This document shows, one piece after another, positions 25,037 to 35,930 of a stretch of 64,000 bases of DNA. Each line of letters begins with the position of its first letter. The stretch's first letter is position 1. The notes beneath the pieces were generated by a model that had not been told where the DNA came from, ran no database searches, and saw only the letters and a list, made by a program, of their open reading frames with translations. The position numbers were made by a program, and so were the translations under genes. Source of the DNA: Maea johnstoni (lineage: Eukaryota > Annelida > Polychaeta > Spionida > Magelonidae); NCBI GenBank assembly GCA_963942565.1, contig OZ012698.1, positions 32,153,701 through 32,217,700 of the forward strand, read 5' to 3'.

Positions 25037-27537
25037 ATTATCCATACAAGAATATCCATACCATATGCGCTTTAAAGAGTATAATCCTTAGCGAGTAATG
25101 CAAGGGCGAAGTAATTCCAACCTCCTCTGGTATGTCATAAGTAGATGCAAGAATACATGCCTTACATTATAGACTGCCAGTGGTTTGTTAATTAATATCA
25201 CTTTGGGAATTACTTGAGAAATTTGATTTATATTCAAGAAAGATGTGTACAATTTAATGATGATTTATAATTACACTGAAAAATAGTTAAAGGATATTTG
25301 ACCACACTATGATATCCTGTGGTACTCTTATCATCAAATAATATGACAATAGCTATTTTGGGATGAACGTGTGCGATTTTAGGTCACTTCCCCAAACGAA
25401 GCACCACAGTGTGACCTAGTATGACCTTAGGTCAATCAATGCCTCGAGTGCCTAACCACAGCAGTAAGTAAGTCCCCGTGTAGTTCAGCAGGAAACCCGA
25501 TAGGGTTGATTTGGAAACAAGGCATAAGTCTAGTTCTTTTTACCCTTACCCACAAATGGTATGTATAATATCATGATGATACATGGGAAGGGTGTGTGAA
25601 AGATCAAAGGGTAGTTTTAGATTAAGAAACAACTCCAAACTGTTAATTTTCGAATTTGATAAATTTTGCACTTCTGGGTTTGTAGATTAACTTTGTGAAT
25701 CAACTGTTCCTCGCTGTCTCTCTATAACACAAGACAGGTGGCATAATCCATGACTTATAATATGTCAATTTAAGGTCTGACATGGGAAATCACACAGTAT
25801 TCACTTAACATTATGACAGATCTGGCATTTAATTGAGAATCATTTGACAACTTGAATGTCATATTGTGAACATGGCTGTCATTATGAATCATGAGTTATG
25901 AGCTATTTTTCGTGAGAATTTCGCCACTTACAAATCAACTAACAACAACGCTGTCACATTGTGTTTTAACAAGGCTATGTGACTGCGTTTGTAGAAAAGG
26001 AGGGAGAGAAGTTTCTCTCCTCAATTCATCCCCCAGGCTCATGACGAAAGCTACTACAACTGTTGTATGAAGAACCGAATAAAGATAAAAGTTTGAAGAT
26101 AGATACAAGACTTGTCATCGTTTTACAATACCATCAAGAGTAATAATACAAAAAGTACAATCAAAAAGTACAACTTTTCATAAACCATACAGTTTGAATA
26201 TAACTTGATGCACATCTAATGTTTACAATGGTGCAGTAAAAAGAGTAGGTTGTCTACAGTTGATTTTTTTTCTTGTCTCTAGAGAAAATCTGTAAAAAGG
26301 CTAAAACTGGACGGGAAGTATCACAGTAACCTACAGGACGGACCCATTTTGCACCTGTCATTGTCAAGTGAGGTAAGGCAGGTTACTAGTCTACAGGAGT
26401 GGTTTAAATACCAATCTGGGATTTTAGTTCGTCCCCTCACCACTAGATGGACCTCAAACAAGTGTGTTTTATCAAAGCACACCTTCTCACCAAAAGGGTG
26501 GGTATCATCTACATGTACGCTTTGTAAATTCGACCCATACAAGATTTCAACTAAGACATTCGATTGTTCGTGAAAGACTGCAAAAATAGTTTACTACAAT
26601 CCATTCTGTAAGGCACATAGGTTTACTGTACATATATCAAAACTAGGTTTATATTTTGATTTCCACACCGACATATCTCACCAATACAGTAGAAACTTGG
26701 ACCAAATTTCATAAAAAGCTTCTATCTTGGCCTGTAATTGGCTACCACTACTATAGTGCTTTTCAAGAACTGTTACAGCTCCTCTAAATCCCTATTTGTC
26801 AATTACCTGATGTTTGTTTTTCTTGCAGAAAACAAGAATGTCACAACACTGAACCACACTGGGACGAATTTAAGGGCCTGAAAATATATATAAGAGAATA
26901 TCCAGTGCATTCTACTGTTACATTAAGGTGGATTGTGGGATTATTTTATCATATGTAAAAACCTATATCTTTCTATTCATAATCGGATCAATTGTGGCTA
27001 GGCAATCACCGACCAGAATGAGAGACCATCTATTACCTGAAGCTTCTATAGGCTTGCACATAAGCAAGAAATGCTATTGACCCTTTTCTCCATATCTCCA
27101 TAACTATGTTCGCTTCTAACGTACATTTTGGGAATGTAAACGAATTTGCGTGAATTTTTCCAATTTTTCTTCAGTTTTTACTTTATTCAAAAGTTATAGG
27201 TATCTGAAAGTTGAAAAATGCAATTTTCTCTCAATTTCAACAAGAATTTTAAAAATAAATGCGTATAAAATCTAAACGGAGCAATGATTAGGAAAATATG
27301 TGTTACCCTTCCATCTGTATTGATCTTTTCTCCACATTTGTGCAAAACGACAGTCACAAATCCATATTTGTGATAGGAGCTTCGCTTGAAATAACTTTTC
27401 ATGTCTTCCCAATTTGTTACCCATAAAAATGTGCACCTTGCCGTGGAGGTAATTTTGTCATGTTAGATGTATTTGTCGTCCATGCAATTCATAATAGATA
27501 AAAGCTTGTCAAATAAAAGCAGGGTAGAGGAAATATT

Positions 27538-27579
<42 letters not shown>

Positions 27580-27688
27580 AATCATTCGTGGACCACTAAG
27601 CTTTCTTTTGTATCCCTACTTCTTGAAGTGGTGAGTAGGATTACATGAAAATAAAGTACAATATGATGTATGTTTTCTCTCGTTTGTA

Positions 27689-28231
27689 CTAGCCACTTTT
27701 ACTAGCTATCTGCGGCACCCCTTGTACCTGTACTGGTGTGACACGTGACGTGGTGGCGTGGGTGTGACTGCGTACTCCTCCCGTTGTAGTGGCAGCCACA
27801 CCAATCCCTACCCCATCAGGAATCCTCAGGGCATCCTCGTCCTCCACGTAGAGCAGGGCGTACACCTTGGGCAGGAAGAGGGAGACCAGGGATACAGTGC
27901 AGTTGAGCAGCAGGGCCAGGAAGAGAAGCAGCAGCTTGTAGTAGGCCCTCTCTGTGGTGAAATAGGTGGGTATAAAAGCCAGCCAGATGACCAGTGTCGT
28001 GTAGACACACAGGGAGATGTACCGGGACTCGTTGAAGTTGTCGGGGAGTTTGCGGGTCTTGACAGCGTGGACGGTGCAGAGGAAGAGAAGAACCATGTTG
28101 AAGGACAGCAGGGCGATCACGTTGTATGGAGGAAGGTAGCACGTCAACTCCACAAAGTCCTCCGATCTCACAGGCATGACCAGTTTGACTCCAGCAGGGA
28201 ACACGGCAAACATAGCCAGACTCAGCACCAC
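27689..28231 (-). CDS. Receptor copy A exon 2
   Basis: 543 nt (180 codons plus stop TAG at 27689-27691), starting VVLSLAMFAVFPAG after TGTTTCAG. Covers the second half of TM4, TM5-TM7 and the tail. Its first 37 nt are the template of the intronic minisatellite. Confidence 0.9.
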   Translation of the reverse strand: MVLSLAMFAVFPAGVKLVMPVRSEDFVELTCYLPPYNVIALLSFNMVLLFLCTVHAVKTRKLPDNFNESRYISLCVYTTLVIWLAFIPTYFTTERAYYKLLLLFLALLLNCTVSLVSLFLPKVYALLYVEDEDALRIPDGVGIGVAATTTGGVRSHTHATTSRVTPVQVQGVPQIASKSG

Positions 28232-31200
28232 CTGAAACAACAGAGGGCATGGACATATTGAGCACCATCTGAAGCAACAGGGAATATGGCAGACACAGCC
28301 AAATTGAGCATTACCTAACACAAGAGGAAATATGGTAAACATAGCCAGACTCAGCACCACCTGAAACAACAGAGGGCATGGACATATTGAGCACCATCTG
28401 AAGCAACAGGGAATATGGCAGACACAGCCAAATTGAGCATTACCTAACACAAGAGGAAATATGGTAAACATAGCCAGATTGAGCACCACCTGAAACAACA
28501 GGGAATATGGGTTTAAATATCATTTAGCATCACTCTTTGCCATGTTTCGCAAAGTACGAGCACCATCTGAAACAGCAGGGAATATGGCAAACATAGCCAG
28601 ACTGGGCACCACCTGAAACAAAAAATATGGCAGACATAGCTAGACTGACCACCACCTGAAACAACAGGGAATAAGGTCAAAATAGCCAGACTGAGCACCA
28701 CCCGAAAGAACAAAATATGGCAAACATAGCCAGACTGAGCACCATCTGAAACAACAGGGAACACGGCAAACATAGCCAGACTGAGCACCACCTGAAACAA
28801 CAGGGAATATGGTAAACATAGCCAGACTGAGCACCATCTAAAACAACAGGGAACACGGCAAACATAGCCAGACTGAGCACCATCTAAAACAACAGGGAAT
28901 ATGGTAAATATAGCCAGACTGAGCACCATCTGAAACAACAAGGAATAGCGCAAACATAGACAGACTGAGCACCAATTGAAACAACAAGGAATATGTCAAA
29001 CATAGGCATATTGAGCACCACCAGAGACAACAGGGAATAGGGTAAAAAATAGCCAGAATGAGCACCACCTGAAACAATGGTAATATGGGTTTATATTCCA
29101 TTTAGTATCACCCTTTTACATCACAAGTCAGTTATCAATGGTGGGGGAAATATCTCGATCTTTGCTGCTCCGAAAACTGAAAACATGACGTAAATGAAAT
29201 GAAATACTGTAAGTTATTTCACTGAGGAAATTGGAAGTAATTGCAAGAAAATCTAAAAAGAATAAAAACCGTGTATAAGATGGGTTATCCATTGCGATGT
29301 TTAGGAAGCAAACAGCAGGTTTTCAAAATCCCAAGGAACTGGGACCATACATATTTCACACACACAAACACACAAAGCACTTTGTCCAAAGTTTCGCAAT
29401 GCTCCAAAAAGCTTACAAATACACGTTATCTACAACATTGCATTAATTTGATATGAGGGTAAATTTTGTCATTGGTTTGATTTCGCACGATTGGACTTTT
29501 ACCAAAAACACTACCAATGCAAAATCTAGTTTCTTGAGACGACCTGTAGCTGAAGATACTAGTATATCAAAATATCAAAATCAATTCCATAATTTGGCAA
29601 TCATTGGATTCACTTTGCCAGGAAAATTCTTCCGCAGGGTCTGTAAGACAAAGAATAAAATTGATGTCGTTTTACTAACCTGTATGCTGATGACAACGCC
29701 TGCAATGAGCACCTGTGACCGCGGACTGACCAGTGGTGGAAGCACATTAGATGTCCTCCCAGACTTAAAGATGCGGTAGATTCGATTTGTCTTGACCATA
29801 AGCGGACCGTAGATCCACGTGAAACTGAGCCCAAAGCCAAAGTACGCCGCCTTGCAGACACTCTCCTCAGGTTTGCCGACGAAGGTGAATACGGTAAGAT
29901 AGCACAGCACCGTACCTATAAGCATGATGTAGCTGAGTTCTCGACTGGAAGCCTTGATGAGACGGGTATGGCTGTTCTTCAGGTAGAACACGGCGATGGA
30001 TGCCGTGCATGACACACCAACAAGGCTGAAACAGACAAGAGCAATACACAGCGGGTCCTGCCAGTTCATGAAGGTCGGTTTGATTGTGACGCACGTGTTC
30101 GGTGAGGTTTTATTTGGCCAGGTAAATTCCGGGCAGACGGTACAGCGAGTGTCATTTGCTGAGGAAATCTCGTTTTTAAAACATTTGCGACATTCCCAGC
30201 AACACTTAAGCTCCAGCTGTACTCGGTATTCTCCGGCCTTGCAAGGTTTGCTGCAAACCGACTCTGGTACTCCAGCGCCTACTTCTGCAAAAGAGGTGTT
30301 CCAATTTACGACATCCTGCCGTAAAACCAAGCCAGGAATCTTTGCATCCCAGAAGCCAACGTCAGTTTGCCTGTAGACACCATTTATGCGCTGAGACTGT
30401 TGAATATCGTATCTTCCGAGAACATCCCCATTTTCATTAAAGATGACCTCTCCGTTGTTTCCAACAAATACTGATTTCTTCAGGTATTTCAATAATTCTC
30501 TTCCCTCTATACATTCGCGAAGTGCAGCACCCGTTGCCAAGGGACAAAGGTCATTGCGCATGCGATGTAAGGCGTATCCGAATGTGTATACGCTGTCAAC
30601 TACTGGAGCAATGGAGCTTGATGGTTTAAAGTGCTTGCTATTAGAAATAGCCAGGTTTGGTTTGCAGGGGTTTGTGGCATTGTCTTTAAGAGAGCACTGG
30701 AAATACTTCTCCCAAAATTGCACAAACCAGGGGTTTGCGAGGTTATTGTCAAGGTTCAGTGTTTGAAAGTAATCATGAGCAGCGGGAACGTAGCTAGCAT
30801 GGACTTTGAAAGTCAAGGCTCCCAAAAGAACGTCCTCAAGTCCGTTGATTTGCGAGAGTCTTGATGCCCAACTATCACTGCCGATCCAGATGAACTTTCC
30901 AGTGGCGTTCAGTCGACGTACAGAAAGAAATACCTGTCGCACGTGCCTCGCCCCGACGTACAGAATAACAACTCGTGCCTTTTGATTGGCCACGAGATTA
31001 CTGATGACGTCATCATACTCAGCTTCAGACATAACTTCTTTTATCATGGCATCAACTGCAATGCAGATTCCGGCTGATTTGGCAAGTTCGCGGAAAGCCT
31101 TTGCCCCTCCCTCACCATAGGCCCCTTCGAGGTAGAGCAGTGAAGAGTAAGACCAATCAAAATGGCGATGGAGATCGATCATGGCCTGAGTCTGAAAGCG

Positions 31201-31818
31201 ATCAGGAGGGGCAAGTCGAAGGAAGTACTTGTAGGTGCTTTTGTCGCTGAGGATATCACTGGTTGAAGCGTAGCTGATCTGAGGAACGTAGAATGGAGTC
31301 AGAATATTCGCAACCTCTATTGAATTGGCGCTTAGCATGGCACCGATCACGCCCTCTACCTCAAAATGATCCCTGTATGCATTGGTTGCTTCACCCTCGA
31401 TCTCGTTGTAGCCTCCATTTTGTGCACGTGCAGTTGGGTTTTTGTGTGGCGCCATCTGTTGGCGGGGAACGAAGTGTAGTGCCTGCACAAGAGCAGTCGT
31501 GGGCTTCAAACAGCTGTCCAGAATGGCAAAGCCCAGCGTCACGTTAGGCAGTATGTCTGAGCGGTTGTTGATCTCCTTGACAGCAAAGACCATGGCCTCT
31601 ATGTACTGCAATATCCCTGTATTTCTGATCTCCGGCCCACAAGGTCCCGAGCCGCTGTAGCCAGATATCGGGAAGATCCCTCCAAGTTTTAGGTCGCCCT
31701 CCGTCACGTACTGCTTCGGCGGTAAATCAGGCACAATGATTACTCCAAATACACACAGTGTGTGCAAAATCACGGTTGCAGCGTAGATCTTTAAAATTGG
31801 TATCATATTTAAAGTCAT
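27689..31818 (-). CDS. Metabotropic glutamate receptor-like class C GPCR, copy A (893 aa)
   Basis: Two exons, 31818-29680 and 28231-27689, join in phase 0 (intron GTTAGT...TTTCAG). Order: signal peptide (about 1-30), Venus-flytrap ligand domain (about 40-510), nine-cysteine domain (Cys522-576), seven membrane helices (about 590-842), short Ser/Thr-rich tail. TM4 is split by the intron. Family marks: YAST (183-186), PPD (204-206), GSDSW, SRELSY, Cys655/Cys744, NFNES and FLPK. Against mGluR1 by memory, Thr186, Asp206, Tyr234 and Asp315 match amino-acid-backbone contacts, but the Arg that holds glutamate's side-chain carboxylate aligns with Tyr72, so glutamate may not be the ligand. The frame is intact. 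Length is normal, though the tail is shorter than in mGluR1/5. Met5 is an alternative start. Confidence 0.9.
28232..29095 (-). repeat. 46-bp minisatellite of splice-acceptor units, copy A
   Basis: About 18 diverged units lie upstream of the true acceptor in the 1448-bp intron. Each unit (read on the minus strand) is TTGTTTCAG plus a 37-nt copy of the start of exon 2 (GTGGTGCTCAGTCTGG...TTCCCTG). Most units keep the AG; a few have lost it (near 28700, 28974, 29019). A block of about 129 bp (28231-28359 and 28360-28488) is repeated almost exactly. Because 46 is not a multiple of 3 and no stops occur over long stretches, one frame passes through all three readings. Confidence 0.9.
29680..31818 (-). 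CDS. Receptor copy A exon 1
   Basis: 2139 nt (713 codons) in one exon: flytrap domain, cysteine-rich domain and TM1 to mid TM4, ending ...VVISIQ before donor GTTAGT. Confidence 0.9.
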
Positions 31819-33119
31819 TCTATACTAGAAATAAGGGAAAACAATAAAAACCTATGTCGAAATCAGTGTGTGATGTCCGTATGCCCCTAGCTTAAAAGTG
31901 CTCGCATATTTAAACTGGTTCTTGGCTTGTCGTGCAGTAGCTCTTCCTTCAAAAGAATAGAGTATCAGGTGGGGCATTCACTCATCTCTGTGACATCAAA
32001 GTCATAAAACGTATCTATGATGCCTGGACTAAAAGAGATGCTTATAAACATATCACAACCAGTAGGCTCCCAGCTGTAAATCCATGATGAGAGAGAATAG
32101 TGACACGTTTCCTAGTGAAATGTTCTGCGGTTGCACTGGTATTCGGAAAGTCGAAATTATTTCGTAGTATAAGCTGTGTATATATTAAATGTTCTATACC
32201 GAGTGATTTTGGTTCTTAGGAATAGTTATTGTTATTTCCTTAACCAATTGCTTTAATTGGATTTTGGTTTACTTTCTCAATGCATATGCCTCGCAATAAA
32301 AAAGACGATATTATTATGCATTGCCCAATTGGTTTGTGGTGACTTCCAGCTGCTGCGTTGGTTAGTACATTAATGGCCAGATCCTTCGTCACCTAACGTC
32401 TGGCTTTGAAGTTGGATTCTCGTCAATCTGCATAAAGAAAGAACATTTATAGCTGCTGAAGAAATACCTACAGTCGTACATCTGTTGATTTCCCAAATGA
32501 CTATTGGATGTGTTTAAAACAACTTGGATTTTCAAAAGTAGAAACTGTTATACGACTGTGAGTTGGTAGGATATGAGGTCTTCATTACAGGAAAATTTGC
32601 TCCAATATTGTTAAAGGTACCAACAAATAATATAGTATGAATGAGTGTTTTTAGGTACATCGACATACAAAGGTCATTTAGCGCCTTAAAGTATTACCAA
32701 AAAGTGATCCTCTGTCATTGTTGAAGAACAATGACAAAGCATAATTATTCTAGGTGAAAGAAGAAAAAGAGCAAGAGTAAGAGCAGAGCTTTCAGATCCA
32801 AAGAGGACCAAGTGATATTTTAGATGCAGGGTATCCATAGACAGATCCACACAAACGGGAGGTGCCAAGTCCTATAGCACACCATAAATTGTGACCCTTG
32901 CGGGGTAGATAATATAGTGCAGTGGCAAGGTCTGAAAAGCCCCCTAAATATGGAGATACCCCTCCAGGAAGTAGAACAAAGCGAAACCAGTGTTAAATGA
33001 AAGGTATTGATCTCTATTAATATAATATTGCATGAGTAAAAATTTAAGACATGTACACACCTGCGTTTAAACTTTTGTTTGCAAAAACTATCAAAAGTGC
33101 TTCAGATTCTCAAAAAACA
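31819..33119. other. Upstream region of receptor copy A
   Basis: No exon recognised. The first 700 bp match copy B closely (47316-47993) and should include the promoter and 5' UTR. About 32727-33147 is unique to copy A. Confidence 0.45.
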
Positions 33120-33129
33120 TAACTTGACT

Positions 33130-33553
33130 TGTCTGAGTCTAAGAACTGGTTGCATGATGGATTTATACCATTTTTCCTTCTTGAGGCTTCTCGGGAATGC
33201 ACAGGTGCAACAAAATAGCCAGGTTAACCGCATTTTGTCATTATGTTAACCCCTTAAATACCACTTTTTGTAACTTTAGCCATTTTGGTATATTTTCTTC
33301 ATGTTTTACCTCAAATACTAAGTAGAACTTGGTCAAACTACTTGGAATGAGGACATTGAATATCTTTTCAATAAGGAAGAGATGTTCACGGAGTTTAGAA
33401 CTGATGATTCCAATGTCCTGATCATCCTACCTTACTACATTATCATTGGAATGCTGAAAACTAGTGATTTGACTGCAGCAATCCATTTAGCTGGAGAGCC
33501 ATCAATGCTAAATCCGATGCCAGGCCACAGAACTTGCCAAACAGCCTACAGTT
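33130..33553 (+). repeat. Left arm of a dispersed inverted-repeat family
   Basis: Matches 51680-52084 of copy B and, inverted, the right arm near 53900-54205. It contains TTAACCCCTTAAATACCAC and a short open stretch (NKEEMFTEF..., ILPYY.IIGMLKTSDL) that is also in copy B. The match to copy B ends at 33553. Confidence 0.6.
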
Positions 33554-34002
33554 AAGATATTTAATTACTGTACCGGTCGACCAGTCATCTACAAGTGACT
33601 GCTAGAGTAATTACCCTGGCAGCGCCGCATGTCTGGTCGATATGATTGACACACTTACACACACGTACTTGTATAGTCAAGCTATCTTTAACCGTAACAT
33701 CACGGGCGTATGGTGCTATCCATGCCCATTCGTGTAGGTGACAAGCGAGCGTACAGTCGCGTAAAATAGCTGGTCTGCCCGCACATTAAGGTGATGGGTA
33801 CCATTGCAAGCCAGTTAAAAGCCCTGTCCCAGAACACACCTCAAAGCAGCATAATCCTATAACTAGGTGTATCTCCAGGTTCCTGAGTGTTATCAGGTAG
33901 AGAATATGATCGCCACCTGTCATTATTCAATCCATATTCTTTTTTTTCAAATGACATATTCTCATTAATTACGCAGGTGATGGTTACTGCAGGTTCAGAT
34001 TT

Positions 34003-34202
34003 NNNNNNNNNNNNNNNNNNNNNNNNNNNNNNNNNNNNNNNNNNNNNNNNNNNNNNNNNNNNNNNNNNNNNNNNNNNNNNNNNNNNNNNNNNNNNNNNNN
34101 NNNNNNNNNNNNNNNNNNNNNNNNNNNNNNNNNNNNNNNNNNNNNNNNNNNNNNNNNNNNNNNNNNNNNNNNNNNNNNNNNNNNNNNNNNNNNNNNNNNN
34201 NN
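34003..34202. other. Assembly gap (200 N)
   Basis: Exactly 200 N, probably a gap of unknown size. It lies between the two copies of the segmental duplication. Confidence 0.99.
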
Positions 34203-34640
34203 GACTTAAGTCCCTCAAATGTTCTGAGGTGTTCTGTCGTTGTTGAGCTGCCTCCCCTAGGCAATCCATAACTGTTCGCAGTGTCTCCATCCGAAAGGAT
34301 GGGGGCACTACAAATTTGTTGAAATCCTTGAGGTTGAGAATCAGCCTCCAGCTACCCGATTCCTTGGCTACTAGGAAAATCGGGGAGTAAAACCCGGGCG
34401 TCTCTGGAGACACCGGAATCTCTCTTATGGCCTGCTTGTCCAACATGGACTGGAGACCTCTCTCGAGGTCCGCCCTTCGAGATGGATTTTTGGGGGTCTC
34501 CGTCCACCATACCCTCGATGTAGTTGGAGGTTTTGCCGTGAACTCGATCCTGTAGCCCCTGGACACCGTTTCTAGGACAAATTTGTCCGAGGTGACCAGA
34601 GGCCACAGGTGGGCGAGGACCTCAACCCAGATGTCTCTGA
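34203..34640 (-). mobile_element. DIRS-like retroelement fossil (reverse transcriptase fragment)
   Basis: On the minus strand the N-terminal part of a reverse transcriptase is readable, with phrases such as GFYSPIFLVAKE, WRLILNLKDFN and FRMETLR that are typical of DIRS-type (tyrosine-recombinase) retrotransposons. Only this fragment is visible. It runs into the assembly gap, no ends or recombinase are seen, and sequence beyond the gap does not continue the domain. It is a broken remnant. Confidence 0.7.
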
Positions 34641-35494
34641 TTTTCTGGAATGTTTCATCAAGTGTAGTGTATCTGGTTTAGTATCTTACACCATAAGAAA
34701 ATTCCTTGATTGTTGCTTCACTACAATCTTGCTTTCCCCAGTCTACCCTCCTGTTCATTTTATTTCAATTCACAGCATTTTCGTTTTTTTTTTGTTTGTT
34801 TTTTTTTGGTGGGGGGGGGGGGTACTTTCAAGGGTGGTAAATTACACCCACCCCTAATTTGTGACCAGAAACACATAAAGATAGACTATTAAAAGAGGTA
34901 AAATACTAACCTCAACAGATTTAGTTATAAGGTTTTATTATGTTACGTGATTTGCACAGAGTTATGGTAGCATCCCTGAAACAGTAATCATGTTTAAAAA
35001 GATATTTCATGAACAACAGAGAAGGAATCTGGGTTCATAAAGTATTTTAAAAAGCTTAAGTAATCAGGTAAAGGAATACAGATAGTAATGAATATCAAAT
35101 TACCATAGGTTTGAACATTTTTAGAAACACTTTGAGAGGATTTTTGTCAAATTTTGCACTTTTTTCAGCTTTAATTTCATTGAAAGTTATAAATTTCAAC
35201 ATTTTCTCCTAACAAATCTTGCATAAAATATCACAATGAGTTGTAGAAAGGAAATAGAAACAAGTTTTATGATCACTAGTCTGAATCTTTTCAAGAGAAA
35301 AAAGTAAATCTGAAGCATAGTATTGTAATAGGCAATTTGGCGGCCATCTTAAAAGATGGCCATCGTTGACCCATTTCCCATGGGATGATTTTGGTAGACT
35401 TTTGGTATATCATGCAGGACACCATCCCTAAACTCACAGAAGTGAAAAAAATTCTGTTGCAATTATTCTGACGTTGACCCCCAGATTGACTGGA

Positions 35495-35497
<3 letters not shown>
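34641..35497. other. Spacer, no gene seen
   Basis: No supported exon. It includes a T-run followed by a 13-base G-run near 34795-34822. This sequence does not resemble lectin intron 3, although it sits in the same position relative to the copied exon 4. Confidence 0.5.
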
Positions 35498-35563
<66 letters not shown>

Positions 35564-35572
35564 GTTCAGTGG

Positions 35573-35662
<90 letters not shown>
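35498..35662. repeat. TA tract at left edge of copy B
   Basis: (TA)n of about 165 bp broken once by CGTTCAGTGGCCAA near 35563. It ends 23 bp before the copied lectin exon, like the tract before exon 4. Confidence 0.95.
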
Positions 35663-35665
<3 letters not shown>

Positions 35666-35685
35666 TGCATTGGTTTTATTTTCAG

Positions 35686-35930
35686 AGCATGACAGCGATG
35701 TGTATGTCTTTCATGGCCTCACCGATCAAGCTTCTGAAGGGACATGGGTATGTGATGGTACAGGTGAGATAATAGCAAGACCAGGGCTGGTACATCCATT
35801 GTTTGTCAGTGGCCAACCAGACAACTACAACGGCAATGAGCACTGCGCGGTCAGCTGGAGGTCGAGGGGCTTCCTTCTTGGTGACGCACGTTGCGGAGCA
35901 CAAAACTATTATCTTTGCGAGAAACCCTGA
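35686..35930 (+). CDS. Copied last exon of the lectin gene (orphan or alternative terminal exon)
   Basis: 245 nt, same acceptor (TTTATTTTCAG), same phase and same stop as exon 4, with an intact frame and all cysteines and QPD kept. It differs from exon 4 at 11 nt giving 7 residue changes: A234P, N238H, G250N, I252N, G262R, D263G, Y275N (numbering of the full lectin). No copies of exons 1-3 precede it in the window. It could be spliced from exon 3 as an alternative end, which would place receptor copy A inside the intron, or it could be a dead fragment. Confidence 0.6.

Noticed and set aside
26321-26573. Overlapping 73/74-codon frames on both strands, kept in copy B
   Set aside because: Kept only because the duplication is recent; no domain, splice context or third-position bias that I can see.
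27758-28261. Plus-strand 167-codon frame
   Set aside because: Antisense of receptor exon 2; the minus-strand frame matches class C TM5-TM7.
28513-29101. 146- and 87-codon minus-strand frames upstream of receptor exon 2
   Set aside because: They are the 46-bp minisatellite passing through three frames; they lack independent domains and are better read as repeated acceptor units.
29996-30376. Plus-strand 126-codon frame, present in both receptor copies
   Set aside because: It is the antisense shadow of the receptor exon; its conservation follows from the minus-strand coding sequence.
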